Positions 24,504 through 36,199 of a stretch of DNA of 64,000 bases are shown here, one piece after another. Source of the stretch: Ceraceosorus guamensis. Taxonomy: Eukaryota > Basidiomycota > Exobasidiomycetes > Ceraceosorales > Ceraceosoraceae. The notes under the pieces were generated by a model. That model saw only the letters and a list, made by a program, of their open reading frames with translations. It had not been told where the DNA came from and did no database searches. Position 1 is the first letter of the stretch. The number at the start of each line of letters is the position of its first letter. The stretch covers positions 255,544 to 319,543 of the forward strand of contig NW_020289999.1 of the NCBI RefSeq assembly GCF_003144195.1, in the 5' to 3' direction. The position numbers were made by a program, and so were the translations under genes.

Positions 24504-27296
24504 ATGCGTGAGCTCATTACGTGAGTTTCCGTACGTGCAGGCTCTTCTGTCGGAAGCACAACGTTCCCTTGCAGGGTGGGAAATGGAGGCCCGACATTCT
24601 TCGGTCCGTGCGCGCGCTGTTGAGAAGAAATGGACAGGAAGCAGAAATCGCGGGCCGGGTCACCACACGCGTTGCGTCTTGGCGAATGGCAGGCTTCTGT
24701 GTGGAAGGGGGGGGAGGTATGGTGGGTTGGATGGGGTCATAGGTTGCTACAACGCTGGTCTGCCTTCGCAGTGATGTACATGTGGGGACTTGCCGACATG
24801 CAGCCTAAACTTTCGCGGACGGACAGACCCTCTAATCAGACAGCTGACGACGTGCTTGTATTCACGATCGCCTCCCTTCGAACATCAGCGTGCAGATCGG
24901 ACAAGCAGGAAATGCTGTGGGAACTGCCTTTTGGCAGACGTGCTTGGCCGAGCATGGTCTGAGCGACGATGGTGTGAGTCTTCCTTGCTCCGAGCTATCC
25001 CTTACCACTTCTTTCTCGCTAATGATCTCTGCGCGTCGCTGTGCTTCCTGCCCTCTCAGACCTACATTGGCAACAATGAGGATGTCCAGCTGTCCAAGAT
25101 TGGCGTGTTCTTCAACCCGGTCAGTCAGACTTGATCTTCGCCTTGCGCCACATTTCTTCTGCCTAATGCACACTCAACCTCTTGTGTACAGAGCGGTACG
25201 GAGAACAAGTATGTTCCCCGATCCGTTCAAGTGGATCTCGAGCCAGGCACGCTTGACCACATCCGCTCTGGACCCACTGGCAAGCTTTATCGCCCTGACT
25301 CGTTCGTTGGCGGAGAGGTGCGCTCTGCGTCATGGCTGCCAATTTGCCTCCATGGAGCGCTGATGCCCCGCAAATCCTCCCCTACCTCTCCTACCATCCC
25401 CATAGTCCGGTGCCGGGAACAACTTCGCAAAGGGTTACTACACTGAGGGCGCAGAGCTGATAGAGAACGTCATGGATGTCGTTCGCAAGGAGGCCGAAAG
25501 AGCTGAGGGCCTCCAAGGCTTCCAGCTTGTCCACTCTTTGGGTGGTGGTACCGGTTCGGGTCTGGGCACGAACTTGCTCACCAAGCTGCGCGAAGAATTC
25601 CCCGACCGTGAGTGACATCCTGCTTTGCACAACGAGCATCACGTGTCAAGCGCTGGACGCTTACGGCCGACTCCGCTGGGACTGCCAATCTAGGCATGCT
25701 TGCAACTTGGTCCATCCTTCCCTCACCTAAGGTCAGTTTGTGCGATCTTGATAACGCATGCTGATCAGCCAGAAGGGGCGCTGACGTGTCGCCGTGCGGC
25801 TTGCTGTCATCAGGTGTCCGACACTGTTGTCGAGCCGTACAATGCCACTCTATCTTTCCACCAGCTGGTTGAGAACGCAGATCTTTCCTTCTCGCTCGAC
25901 AACGAGGCGCTTTGTGAGTCTCGGACTAGCAGTGGCACTAGGCTTCTGGACCAGAATCCTCAGCCATGACATCTTTTCCTGCTGCGCAGACGACATCTGT
26001 CAACGAACACTCAAGCTCAAGGAACCCAAGTACACCGATCTGAACACTATCATCTCGTACGCCATGTCTGGTTGCTCGACTACCCTCCGCGTACGTGCCC
26101 CCAAGCTATCGGGTGTGTTGCTTGGTCCACGCTGAACATCACCTTTCCTCCAATGATAGTTCCCGGGTCAGCTAAACTCTGATCTGCGTAAGCTGGGTGT
26201 CAACATGGTCCCTTTCCCACGTCTGCACTTCTTCTCCGTCGGATTTGCGCCTTTGGTGTCTCCGGGCTCCAAAGCATATCGTGAGTGGGTGCCGCGTCTA
26301 CCTTCTGATCACAAGTCTCTGAGCGCACTCATCCTATGTCGATCATCAGAACAAGTCTCCGTGCCCGAGCTGGTTCAGCAAGGCTTTGACCCGCGCAACA
26401 TCATGGCCGCGATTGACCCTCGTCGTAAGTGTAACTTTCACGGGTCTGCGGATCGTTCGCGGCGCTGAGACAAATCCTCCTCTAGTTGGAAAGTACCTGA
26501 CGGTGGCTGCTATCTTCAGAGGCAAGGTGAGCGTTCCTCCATCAAAGCCAGTCCGTGCACTTGGCATGTGCTCACCCTTGCCTTGATTGCTCCGGCAGGT
26601 CTCATCTCGCGATGTCGAGCAAGAGATGATCAACATTCAGACCAAGAGCGCGACGCAATTCGTCGAGTGGATTCCACAAGTGAGTCTCGGTGTGTCATCC
26701 TACCGTGGTCGTGATCTGCATTCGCTGACCATCAGTATGAACCCGCTACTCGCAGAACATCCTGACTTCTCTCTGCGACATTCCTCCACCCGGACTGCGC
26801 ATGAGCGCCACTTTCATTGCCAACACAACCTCCATCCAAGAGGTAAGTACATTACATTTGCATTGAGGTTGGTATCAAACTGGACAGATTGATTGCAACG
26901 CTGACATCTTTTGCGCGACTTGCAGCTCTTCAAGCGCACGCACGAGTCCTTCGCTCTCATGTTCCGCCGCAAAGCTTTCTTGCATTGGTGTGTAACGCCA
27001 CTTGGGAAGGTCGCGCTCGCGATGCTGGCCGCTGACGTTTCTGCCTCTCCTGACGCGCCGTCTGTAGGTACACCGGCGAAGGCATGGAGTAAGTCCCGGT
27101 CCTGTGGTCTGTGGGTCGACAGTAGACTACAACTGACTCTTTCTTGCCCCTCCCTTAAAGCGAAATGGAGTTCTCAGAGGCCGAATCGAACCTGCTCGAC
27201 CTCATTTCCGAGTACCAGCAATACGAGGCTGTTGGCGCAGAGGACGAGGAACTTGGAGAGTACGTCGAGGAAGAAGAGGCAGAGCCTTTGGAGTAA
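24504..27296 (+). CDS. Beta-tubulin, divergent, 16 exons
   Basis: Microtubule subunit, predicted 450 residues (normal length). Exons: 24504-24520, 24889-24973, 25060-25119, 25192-25317, 25406-25607, 25694-25731, 25814-25913, 25990-26090, 26160-26280, 26350-26424, 26486-26526, 26599-26679, 26756-26842, 26926-26987, 27068-27088 and 27161-27296; every phase closes. It starts MRELIT then [16 protein letters not shown]. Diagnostic pieces are the GTP-binding [69 protein letters not shown] and an acidic tail rich in glutamate. It is divergent: QAGNAV for the usual QCGNQI, and LSFSLDN where most beta-tubulins have ETFCIDN, so the position of canonical Glu198 is leucine (residue 200 here). It may be a second, specialised beta-tubulin paralogue. 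Confidence 0.95.
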
Positions 27297-28523
27297 GCGA
27301 AGCGCGAGGGGATGTTGCACCTTACGGATCAAGAAGCAAAAAAAGTGCCACCGCAAAGTTCCTCCATTTACAAACGAAACGATGCCCCAGCTCTTGTACA
27401 CCTTTCTTCTGCGACCATGGGCATATACCCATTATTTCTTGCCCTCGCCTGTTCGTCTCTCTGATCAAGCTTCTTTTTTGCCTCTGCGAATGCTTTGTCG
27501 CGAATGTGCTTGATGCCTGTCAGCCAGCCGAGTGTGTTCGTGATGGCCCCTATTGGTGCTTCAACAGCTCTCGAAGGGTAAGTATCATATTTCGCCACTG
27601 TCGCTTGCTTCAATCAGGATGTTTCGATGCAAGCTGGGAAGGCAAGGCAGCATGCTGTAGAGTTGTTGAGAAGGACAGCAACAGATCGAAAAGTCTTTTG
27701 TTCATGTCAATTACGACTACCGGTAATCAAACAAGAGATCAAGAATCAATGAATCTTGAATGTAAGATGATCCCAGCGCGCGTCACGAGTCTCGCTGTCG
27801 TAGTTTTGGAGCCTCGAAATCCAGACACACGACTCACGTCTTGTGAGTCGAAACAACGCAGGCGTCGTAGCTAATCTTGACAGACGATATGATGATCCGT
27901 GCGCTGGTCAACTTTCGTGAATATACAAAAGTTGAATAGATATGTGGAGATTCAAAGACCCAAATTCGCCACATGACTCAGATGTGAGGGTCCGCCAAAC
28001 CTATCCGAATCAAAATTCGTGATCGAGTCAAACGTCAAAGTCCGGCGGTGCGAGTCAAATAACAAGTCGGCAAGTTGGCTTTAGAGCGCATATCATGGAA
28101 AATGTGAATGGTTCAGCGTTTGAGTCAAGAGTCAAGAGTCTCACATTGCGGCGTCAAAGTCTAGAGGCGCAGGTCACTTCGCAGCAGGAATCACGACGAA
28201 CTCATGTATCTGCGAGAGCAGGTTGCGTACAGCGTGTTCACGCCGATTCAATAATAACGAGCACCTTCAACCCTCCTGATTCTTGATTCTTGCTTTGAAT
28301 TTCGACCCTGAAAGGAGCACGATTTGAATCGAGAATCAAGTCAGGCGTCGACCTGCGTGCGAGTGAAATCGTGAATGATCCTGAAGGAAGGGAGCAAGAG
28401 GGAGCCACGAGTTCTGTCTGGTAGATCGCGAGTCATCAGCGAGTCATCATGGGTAACAAAGTGGCGAGCTTTGTTGTGCGATGCTGTGCTCGCCGTCCAG
28501 CTGCGTATGGAGCTGCATCGCGG
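27297..28523. other. Spacer with dispersed TCAAG/GAATC words
   Basis: Lies between beta-tubulin and the checkpoint kinase. Around 27725-27765 and 27960-28330 it consists largely of short words such as AAGAATCAATGAATCTTGAA and GAGTCAAGAGTCAAGAGTC, and is more AT-rich than the genes. No gene or RNA is recognised. Confidence 0.45.
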
Positions 28524-31510
28524 ATGTCTACAACTGGCGCGTCTCATCTCTTCGCTTCTCATCCCCGATCTCACACTTACTTCATTCGCTGTCGAGACCT
28601 GTCGCATACATCCCAACGTATCCCTTCAGCTGTCATTGACGTCGACTCCCAGGAGACCTTGCCCCTGGAAGTCCGTGTACAAGAGCCCACATCCCGTCTT
28701 GACCAACACCTGTTGCTCGCAATGGCGCGTCTACGAGGCTCAGGAAAGGTCAAGCAGGTCCGTCACATGAAGAAGAGATTTCTGCTGCCTCTGCCAGGGG
28801 ATGTGGGTCGCCAAGACGCCAGAGATCAGCCTATGGAGCTTGACGCCAATGAGAGACCGCAAGATGCCCTCGAGGATGGCCAGCAAGGCGACCGTGCGCC
28901 GGAAAAGGAGGATCTGCTGGATCAAATTGTCGCGCACCTGCGCACAATTCGTGCTGGACAGCGACAATGTGAGAGGTGTTGCCGGGTCGGGCATCAGTGT
29001 GATCGTTTGCCCTGATTCCTCGCACCTGTGTCCTTTCGACGAAGCGCTCGTCATCCAGCCTCACAGGACTTTTGTCGTTGGTCGACATTTTCAGTGGTAC
29101 GTTGGCGCCGATCGCCCCGCAAAGAAGCCTGACGGAAGGCGGCTCATGAACGCAGCGCATACACACAGTGACTACGTTGTGCCCGCGCCTAGCGTTTCAG
29201 CTCGAGTGAGAACAGTGATTGGCGAAATTTTGCGCATACATGCGAGTATTGAGGAGCCAGGCAAGTGCTCAATCGATATTATCCGGGCCCCTCGACGGCG
29301 AGAAGCACTTCAAGCTCATCGCTCACGTGTAGGTGATGATTCACTACCAAGCAAGGCCAGCCGAGAAATTCGCCCATATATGACTGAATCCATCATGTAG
29401 GACGGATGCCGAAGATGCGTTCGTTTCATTGCATGTGAGTGTTTGGCGTCGACACAATGGCGTCCTGCCTTGCCTTAACTTGATGTGATCCCAAAGGACC
29501 TGTCCCGCAACGGGGTATACTGCAACGGCAAGCGAATCTCCACGACGTGCCCGCTCATTCTCTGTGATGGAGATACGATCTCGATTCCTCATGCTCAAAG
29601 TGCGTTCTAGGAGGGACGAGGTACGCTGGAAGATTCATTCGCTGATGGAGGTCCTCCTTCTGCAGACTTCGTGTACAGGCACGCGAAACAGAACCAAGAA
29701 GCAGAGGTTTGTCGAGTCACAGCTTCTAAAGTTGTAAGGATGCTGAGGCGAGCGTCAATGCGCCTGCCAGACCATTGTTGGAGACTATCGCATCCTTCCA
29801 CGAGTGCTTGGAACGTCAGTGCTCGTGGCTCTTTTGCGCACAGGGTCACGCCCACGACTCACACGCTCTTCTGCGAGCAGAGGCTCCTTTGCCACCGTGC
29901 GCCTGGCCATCCAAATCGACACGGGCGCTCAAGCAGCGTGCAAGCAACAAGATCGACGTTGGATCGAAGAGGAGGAGAATGCTGCTACTGCAAGGCGAGA
30001 GATTCAGGTGCGTCGTGACTAGGCTCCTGGTATGTGGGCAGAAGCTCACGCCGCCGCGCGGACGCTAGCTCCTGCAACGCTTGTCCCACGTATGTAGATG
30101 CCAACGAAATGCTCCGGGTGCGTGTTCGGCTGCCCATAATGTTCAATCGCTACCGCAATGGCCTCCCTGCAGCCCAACATCAACGGACTGCTTGCACTAG
30201 AGAAGGACCGTCGATACCAGTATTGCTTTGTATCTTGGTCAGTCGTGAACGAGTGCCTTGCGCCAAATTCATGCGCTGATATGGGACTCGTCCTAAAGTG
30301 CTACTGGTGGAGATCTGTTCGGGTACATCCTCGCTCACGGGCAGATCCAAGAAGCAGAGGCGAAATTCATCTTCTTCCAGCTCCAGAATGCCCTAGCAGT
30401 GAGTAGTGGTCATCAACGCATGGTCGCATCCGCACAGCAGAGGGATCTCACTCACTCTCTGCTTGCAGTACGTGCACGAGCACGGAGTTGCGCATCGTGG
30501 TGAGCGGCGCAGCCATCACAGGCGCAGGATAGAAGCTCGCTGACGATGTGGGAGTGCACGTCTGCAGATATCAAAGTAGGTGAAGCACGAGTGCCGCTTC
30601 AGTGCGACCCCGTGCTGAGTATTCCCTCTCAGGGAGAAAACGTACTTCTCATTACCGCCGGCAAGTTCCCCCACGTCCAGCTCGCAGATTTTGGATTGGC
30701 TTCCGAGAGGACTTTGGAAAATGCAATCGTTGGTTTGCCGCTAGGCAAGCACAATGCTCGAAGCCATTGCGGCACCGTCTCTTATCTTCCACCCGAGGTC
30801 CTTAAAGCTCGTGTCGTTCTAGAGGCTTACGAAGCTACGAGCGTAAGTCAGCAGCGGTCACCTCGTTGCGCCAAGCTACGAAGGCTGACTCTCCGGGACA
30901 TTCCATCCGCGCTCCCTCAAAGGTCGATGTATGGGCGCTTGGACTTGTTCTTTACGTCAGTGCGAAGAATGAATGGCAAATGCCAAATGCCAAATGCGGC
31001 CTCCTTCTTGCTGAACCCATGCGCTCGCCGTCTTCAGGTGATGCTCTCTGGAAGGCACCCTTTCGATAGCGCTCTCTTAGATGCTATGGACGACTGCACG
31101 TATGATGTGCAGCTGGAACTACTAGAGCGAGGGCACGTCACCGAGGAGTACCTTGTGGATCGGGGCCTTCTGGTGATGAAGCCTGCACCACCTTCTAGCG
31201 GCGATCAGGCAGCTCAGGATACACTCGTGGAACGGCGGGCTCTTATCCGTGCCATCTTCTCGGGCATAGACGTATCGAGTCCTGACCTAGAAGGTACGAG
31301 TGACGCAGGTGAGTAGACAGTGCAGCCGCTTTGAATGAGCACGCTGACCGGACCCCGTCAACAGTACGAAACTTGCTAGGTCAGCTCGTCCAGGTGCGCG
31401 TGAGCAAGCGTTTGACAGCACGGCAGGCCGGAAAATCCGCTTGGATCCAGTCTTCCTTGCCACAGCTCAAAGCGATGTACGGCCAGCGCGTTCTCGGGCG
31501 CCTCAGCTGA
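28524..31510 (+). CDS. FHA-domain checkpoint kinase, Chk2/Cds1/Rad53 type
   Basis: DNA-damage/replication checkpoint kinase. Reliable exons: 29261-29328, 29401-29434, 29497-29599, 29666-29733, 29771-29814, 29881-30007, 30069-30089, 30173-30237, 30299-30398, 30469-30499, 30568-30575, 30633-30842, 30923-30955, 31038-31308 and 31365-31510, preceded by an exon ending at 29205. The FHA domain shows TFVVGR, VSAR, HDLSRNGVYCNGKRI and LCDGDTISIPH. The kinase follows: GDYRILPRVLGTGSFATVRLA, EIQLLQRLSHPNINGLLAL, ATGGDLFGYILAHGQI, YVHEHGVAHRDIKGENVLL, QLADFGLASE, HCGTVSYLPPEVL, VDVWALGLVLYVMLSGRHPF. The 5' part is unresolved: one model is 28524-28968 plus 29045-29205 (644 residues in total), another splices 28757-28796 and reads on directly. 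The FHA-kinase order identifies the family. Confidence 0.85.
30568..30575 (+). other. Eight-nucleotide exon in the checkpoint kinase
   Basis: Reads AT ATC AAA between a CTGCAG acceptor and a GTAGGT donor. It completes the Asp codon of the HRD motif and adds Ile-Lys of HRDIK; the introns on each side are 68 and 57 nt. Skipping it would shift the frame and remove the catalytic loop. Confidence 0.75.
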
Positions 31511-32915
31511 AGAGACTTTCCAGCATGCGGTACCAAGCAGCAGTCGCACGCTTCGATAGTCGTATACGATGTCTGAACTCCGGAGCTCGCTTTCCATTGT
31601 AGTCAAGGTAACCGTGGCCGAATGGTGCAAGCAGCGACTGCCTCTGTTTGGCTTCGTAGCTGTCTGAATACACACGCGCTTCCACACGTCGGCAAAGACG
31701 CGATATCGTCTTCGAGAACGTTCTGCAATCGAGACCGATTAAGCTCCGCACGGCAGCTCGGCACCAATCTCACCATCGCGAACGTGTCTCGCATCTATAC
31801 GGACATGCTGAGAGTCTAGCCCTGCAAAGCGTCGCTGCGAAATGTTGCGAGACGAGCGCATGATTGTATGCGCTATGGCGTCTTTCAGAGCTTGATACGG
31901 GTTGAGATGGTTGCCGCCATATCATAACAAGGGTGGCCTGAAGCTCAGTCTCACGACTGGTCATCTATGCAGCGTTCTACCTGCCTCTGGCGTGTCATGC
32001 AGCCAGTCGACTGCTCGCGTCTCGATCAGCTTCAAAATTGTACCGTCACGTTTGGGTATGGCAGCTGATGGCGAGGCGTGCGATGTGGCCACGTGGAAGA
32101 GATCAAATGCTGAGAAACGCTGGCCGTACCGCCATCCAAACTGTTGCGTGTCGTGACACCGGCTTTGCGTGTAGAAGCGGCAAATGTTTCCGAGCAATCT
32201 GTGATACAGCTAACGAGTCTTGTTGCTGAGCCGGGTGCTCAAGTGCCAGTGTGCAAGTTGGAGGGTGCAGGGCTTGGCGCCAAGCCTCGATTGCCAAGAA
32301 CGGCGGGTGAAGAGCCGATTTTTCTGCCCGTGTGCGCGGGGGCTGCAGCCAGTTCTTGGCGCGAGGCGAGTGTGTCCTGCAGACCCAGTCGAGCGCCCAG
32401 CAGCGCGGCAGCAAAGGGTTCACGCTGGGTGAGACCGCGCGCGTGCGCACGTCTCGCTCTAGCTATATACTGCTGCACGCGCTCCTGTGCCGCGTATGGC
32501 TAAGCCTCGATGTGCCTCGAGGTTGACTTGCTGCGATTTTCATTTCAGCTTTGCCAAGCCCTTTGCCTGCATCGCCTGCGCGATCCTTGCCAAGCCCTCT
32601 TCCCTCCAAGGTGATCTCACATTGGCCCCCCGAATCCGCTCCTTACGCTCAGCGCCTCATAATCTCCACGCTTGTTCAACAGCCACTCTCAAACACCTTT
32701 TCGACTGAGTCGACTTTGTCGTTACTTTGCGTCCAAGGCATTGCGTTCACAATCACCATCATCGCCTTTTCTCACTACCCATACCTTGTGCACTCTGCGT
32801 GCGATAGCGGGGTCACCAGGCTCGAACACTACTTCACACCGTCATCACTTTTCGGCATTCGCTCACGACGCTGGCAACTAGGCCGCGTTGTTAGCAGTCA
32901 GGCCATACTGTCAAC
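31511..32915. other. Upstream region of the PacC gene
   Basis: No gene is recognised between the checkpoint kinase and the PacC gene. The right half (32270-32915) should be the PacC promoter and leader: it holds the cluster of GCCAAG sites listed separately and then a pyrimidine-rich segment. The left half shows only overlapping short frames. Confidence 0.5.
32271..32594. promoter_or_regulatory. Cluster of PacC/Rim101 consensus sites upstream of the PacC gene
   Basis: Six copies of GCCAAG or its complement lie within 324 bases: CTTGGC at 32273-32278 and GCCAAG at 32279-32284 form the perfect palindrome GGCTTGGCGCCAAGCC (32271-32286); others are at 32293-32298, 32355-32360 (reverse), 32553-32558 and 32589-32594. 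GCCARG is the known binding core of Aspergillus PacC. The location 320-650 bases before the start of the PacC-type gene suggests autoregulation. Confidence 0.65.
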
Positions 32916-35644
32916 ATGTCCAACCACCTCAGCCCATCAGCCGCATCGGATCACAGCTCAACGTCGAATCTGTACTACTCCTCAGCCACGTCGTCGTTCG
33001 GAGCTTCGCCTGCTTCTCAGTCCACGCACGCCACCACTATGAGCTCTCGCTCATCGACAGCGCACAGCGACAATGAAGATGGCCTGTCACCAAAGCGAGA
33101 GTCGAACGACGAAGAATCTCGCGATGTCTCCGTTGAGGACTCCAAGCCCACTCCGTGCCAATGGGACGGTTGCGGAAAGCTTTACAGCGACCCAGAAGAC
33201 TTGTATCGCCACCTCTGCGATGACCATGTCGGTAGGAAGAGCACGAACAACCTGTGTCTGACTTGCAGATGGACTGGCTGCGACGTCAGCTGCGCTAAGC
33301 GTGATCACATCACAAGCCACTTGAGAGGTAAGTCTCGCTTCACCACGATTTGGGCGTATGCGCGACTTAGCGACCAGCTGCTCACGCCTGTCTTCCTCGA
33401 TTGACAGTGCACACGCCTTTGAAGCCTCATACCTGCGACATCTGCTCAAAGACTTTCAAGCGGCCGCAAGATCTGAAGAAGCACGAGCGCATCCACACCG
33501 AAGCTCATCAGCAAGCGCAGCAAGCTCGTCAGAAAGCAGCAAACGGCTACGGCATCACCGATCCTCACACGTACAACTCGTTCCACCTGGTTGCAGCCCA
33601 AGCTGCTCGGCCAGGGGCCATGCACCATGGCGTTCCGACCTTCGGGCATCCATTCAGTCGCTTCGGCCCAGGGTCGCAGCACGGCGCCTATCCCAATCTT
33701 CATGCTGGCCACAGCCCGATGATCTCGCCCCACTCTCACCAGGCGTCGAACAACTACGCATCCGCATACTTTCCTCCCGGCGCTCAGTCCTTTGGTCAGC
33801 ATCAGAATGGTGTCCAAGGCTACCAGAGCTTCGGTCATCATGCGGGAGGACCTCACATGAAGCCTGGATCCTACCTTCACTACGCTCAGGAGCGCCCGAA
33901 GCACACGGACGATGTCAACAGCTATCTTGGCCTCTCGCGAGGCTCCTTCAGTGGCCCAGCCGGTGCGGGACAAAAGCGCACATGGGATGAGAGCGTCGAA
34001 GCTACTCGAGGATTTGTCGCCGACATCTCCAGCAAGGCAATGCGACCAGCCTACACGCCTGATTTGGCACAGCGCCTTGACCAAGTGTTCCCAACTGGTA
34101 TCAACGACGCCAACTTGGCAGCGCTTCTCGGCTCCATTGATGCCGCCTCCGCTGCGCACTCGCAGTCCGCCTTCGACCACACTTCTCAAGCTCAGCAACA
34201 TCCACCACAGCCAGCCGCAGCTGGCGCGCCAAACCATGCCGCTGCTTTACAGGCGCTGCTCTCACAGGCACAGTCTTCAGGCGGCAACGTCAGCTTGCCA
34301 GACTCGCTCAAGTCTGAGAACATCGAAGATCTGAACGCTTGGCTGTTGGCCCTTGGCGCCGACGCAGAACGAGACGCGAGTTCCAGCAACAACAGCAACT
34401 TTAGCAGCCAAGACTCCAGACTCTTCGATGCTCAGACATTGTCAAGCCTGGGTCTCACGGACATTCCTGGCTTCGATCCTTCCCTGCTAGAGTCTAGCAA
34501 CTCGCATTCTTCATTCACGCACGGTGGCTCGGCTCAGCAATGGTCTAGCGGCTCAGCAAATCGCCCCATTGCCTCACTTCCTCATAGGCACGGTCAAGCA
34601 GCCCATAACAGCCCTTCGTCCTCGGCACCAGGCTACGCGCACTCTTACGACCGCATGCAACCTACTTTCGGCCATTCTCTTGTTCCACAACTCGGGTCAA
34701 AGGACAGCGCAGCCGCGAACTACCGTCGCATCGAGCCGCTTACTCGCGCAGCTCCTGTCATGCCGGGCCACCGCGAGACTCTGTCATCAGTGCGCGATAC
34801 CAAGGCATCGACGGTTGATTCTGACATGACAGACATCTCCAACCGACGCCGCTCGATCAGCCCATCAGTTTCGGAAGCTTCTGAAGCATCTACATCTACC
34901 ACAAACCAGTCCCATGGTCTATATCCTCGACTTGCCAGTGGTGATCTCTCGCGCCAGCTGCCTGCTCCCCCTGGCATGGATCGCTCGCGACCGTCTATGG
35001 CGAGCATCAGCTCCATCCTCTCCTCGTCGGACTCCCCAGCCGGCAAGAGATCGTCGCCGTCGCTGCACAATGTCCGCAGCAGAGGTAGCTCCCACGGCGC
35101 GAGCAGTGTCAGCAGCAGCAGCACTTCACCGTCACCGCCGCCCGCTCGTGACAGCCCCGAGCCGCTGTATCCCCGACTCGATGATGCTCAAGCGGAGGTC
35201 AACAGCACCATTGCTGACAGCGTCGCTGGACTCAAGGTCACCTCTGCCGGTGTTCCAGCCGTTGTGCGGGCTCACCACGTTCGACTCATTCGCGACCTGC
35301 TCATCGCCATCAACTTCCCAGAGCGCGCCCAGGAGATGGCTGCTGCTGCGCGCCAAGCCGCTGAGCAAGCGGAGAACACTCCTTCGCCGACTCTACCACC
35401 TATTCGATCCGCTCTTACGGCCACTTCCGTTGAAGAGGGCCAATCGACACCCACCGGCAAGGGCGACTCTGACGAGATGGACGAAGACAGAAGTTCTATC
35501 GAGCCTCTGGACCGAGCTGGCACTCCGCGACAAGATGACGATGACCGTCGACTGCCAGCTATCCGGGAACTGCTGCAAGGCATTTCTGCCCGAGCGCCGC
35601 CTTCCGGGCCGGGTGGCAGACGACTGATGGACATTGACGTCTGA
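32916..35644 (+). CDS. PacC/Rim101 pH-responsive transcription factor
   Basis: Ambient-pH transcription factor, predicted 882 residues, exons 32916-33327 and 33408-35644. Three C2H2 fingers occupy roughly residues 80-155: finger 1 [20 protein letters not shown], finger 2 [20 protein letters not shown], finger 3 [20 protein letters not shown]; the intron splits the valine codon just before HTPLKPH, between fingers 2 and 3. The two-tryptophan fingers and the [10 protein letters not shown] helix are typical of PacC. The long remainder is histidine-, serine- and glutamine-rich, with acidic stretches near the C-terminus that in PacC proteins are targets of signalling proteolysis; cleavage sites cannot be read here. 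The upstream region carries clustered PacC sites. Confidence 0.92.
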
Positions 35645-36199
35645 GTTGCTGTCGTCGCTGCCCCACTCCCGTCACCCATGCATACCCTCCGCCCCGCTTC
35701 ATCGTCCGTACTCTTTTTCCTCCTCTGCATCTATCTCTGCGCCAGACGCCCTTTCTCGCTCCTTCTCGATATTGCGTTGTTCCTTGACTCGCGTCCAGAG
35801 CCTCGGAAGAATTTGACCTCGATTTTGTACATCACATATCTTACCCGCAATGGAGTTGCCGTAATCGAGAAGTCTCGAGAAGTTCGCGGATCACGTTGGG
35901 ATTGAATCGCTTGAACGAAGAGATGACATGTTGTAACGAAGGCGCGGTCGAAAAGAGATCTCGCGACCAAATGCTTTCCCGCACTGACGCCGGAGAGCTC
36001 AGTCCACATCTGATGACGCTACCTACCAAGCATGCGTTCGTTATTGGTGCATTCTGAGTGGTCAGTCGTGCCTGGCGACGACCACCTTTGCGCATTCTCG
36101 ATTCAGGCTTCAACACCATCGGCACAAAGTGTCGTTGTTCAAAGACCGCATTGCTGCGGTGCAAATCCGATGTGATTGCCCCACGTATGCGTGTCAAAT
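35645..36199. other. Convergent spacer between PacC and Naa15
   Basis: Holds the 3' ends of two facing genes. The first part is T/C-rich. Nothing else is recognised. Confidence 0.45.

Noticed and set aside
28740-29054. Minus-strand frame of 104 codons over the checkpoint kinase 5' part
   Set aside because: Antisense shadow; the plus strand shows a consistent FHA-kinase exon series.
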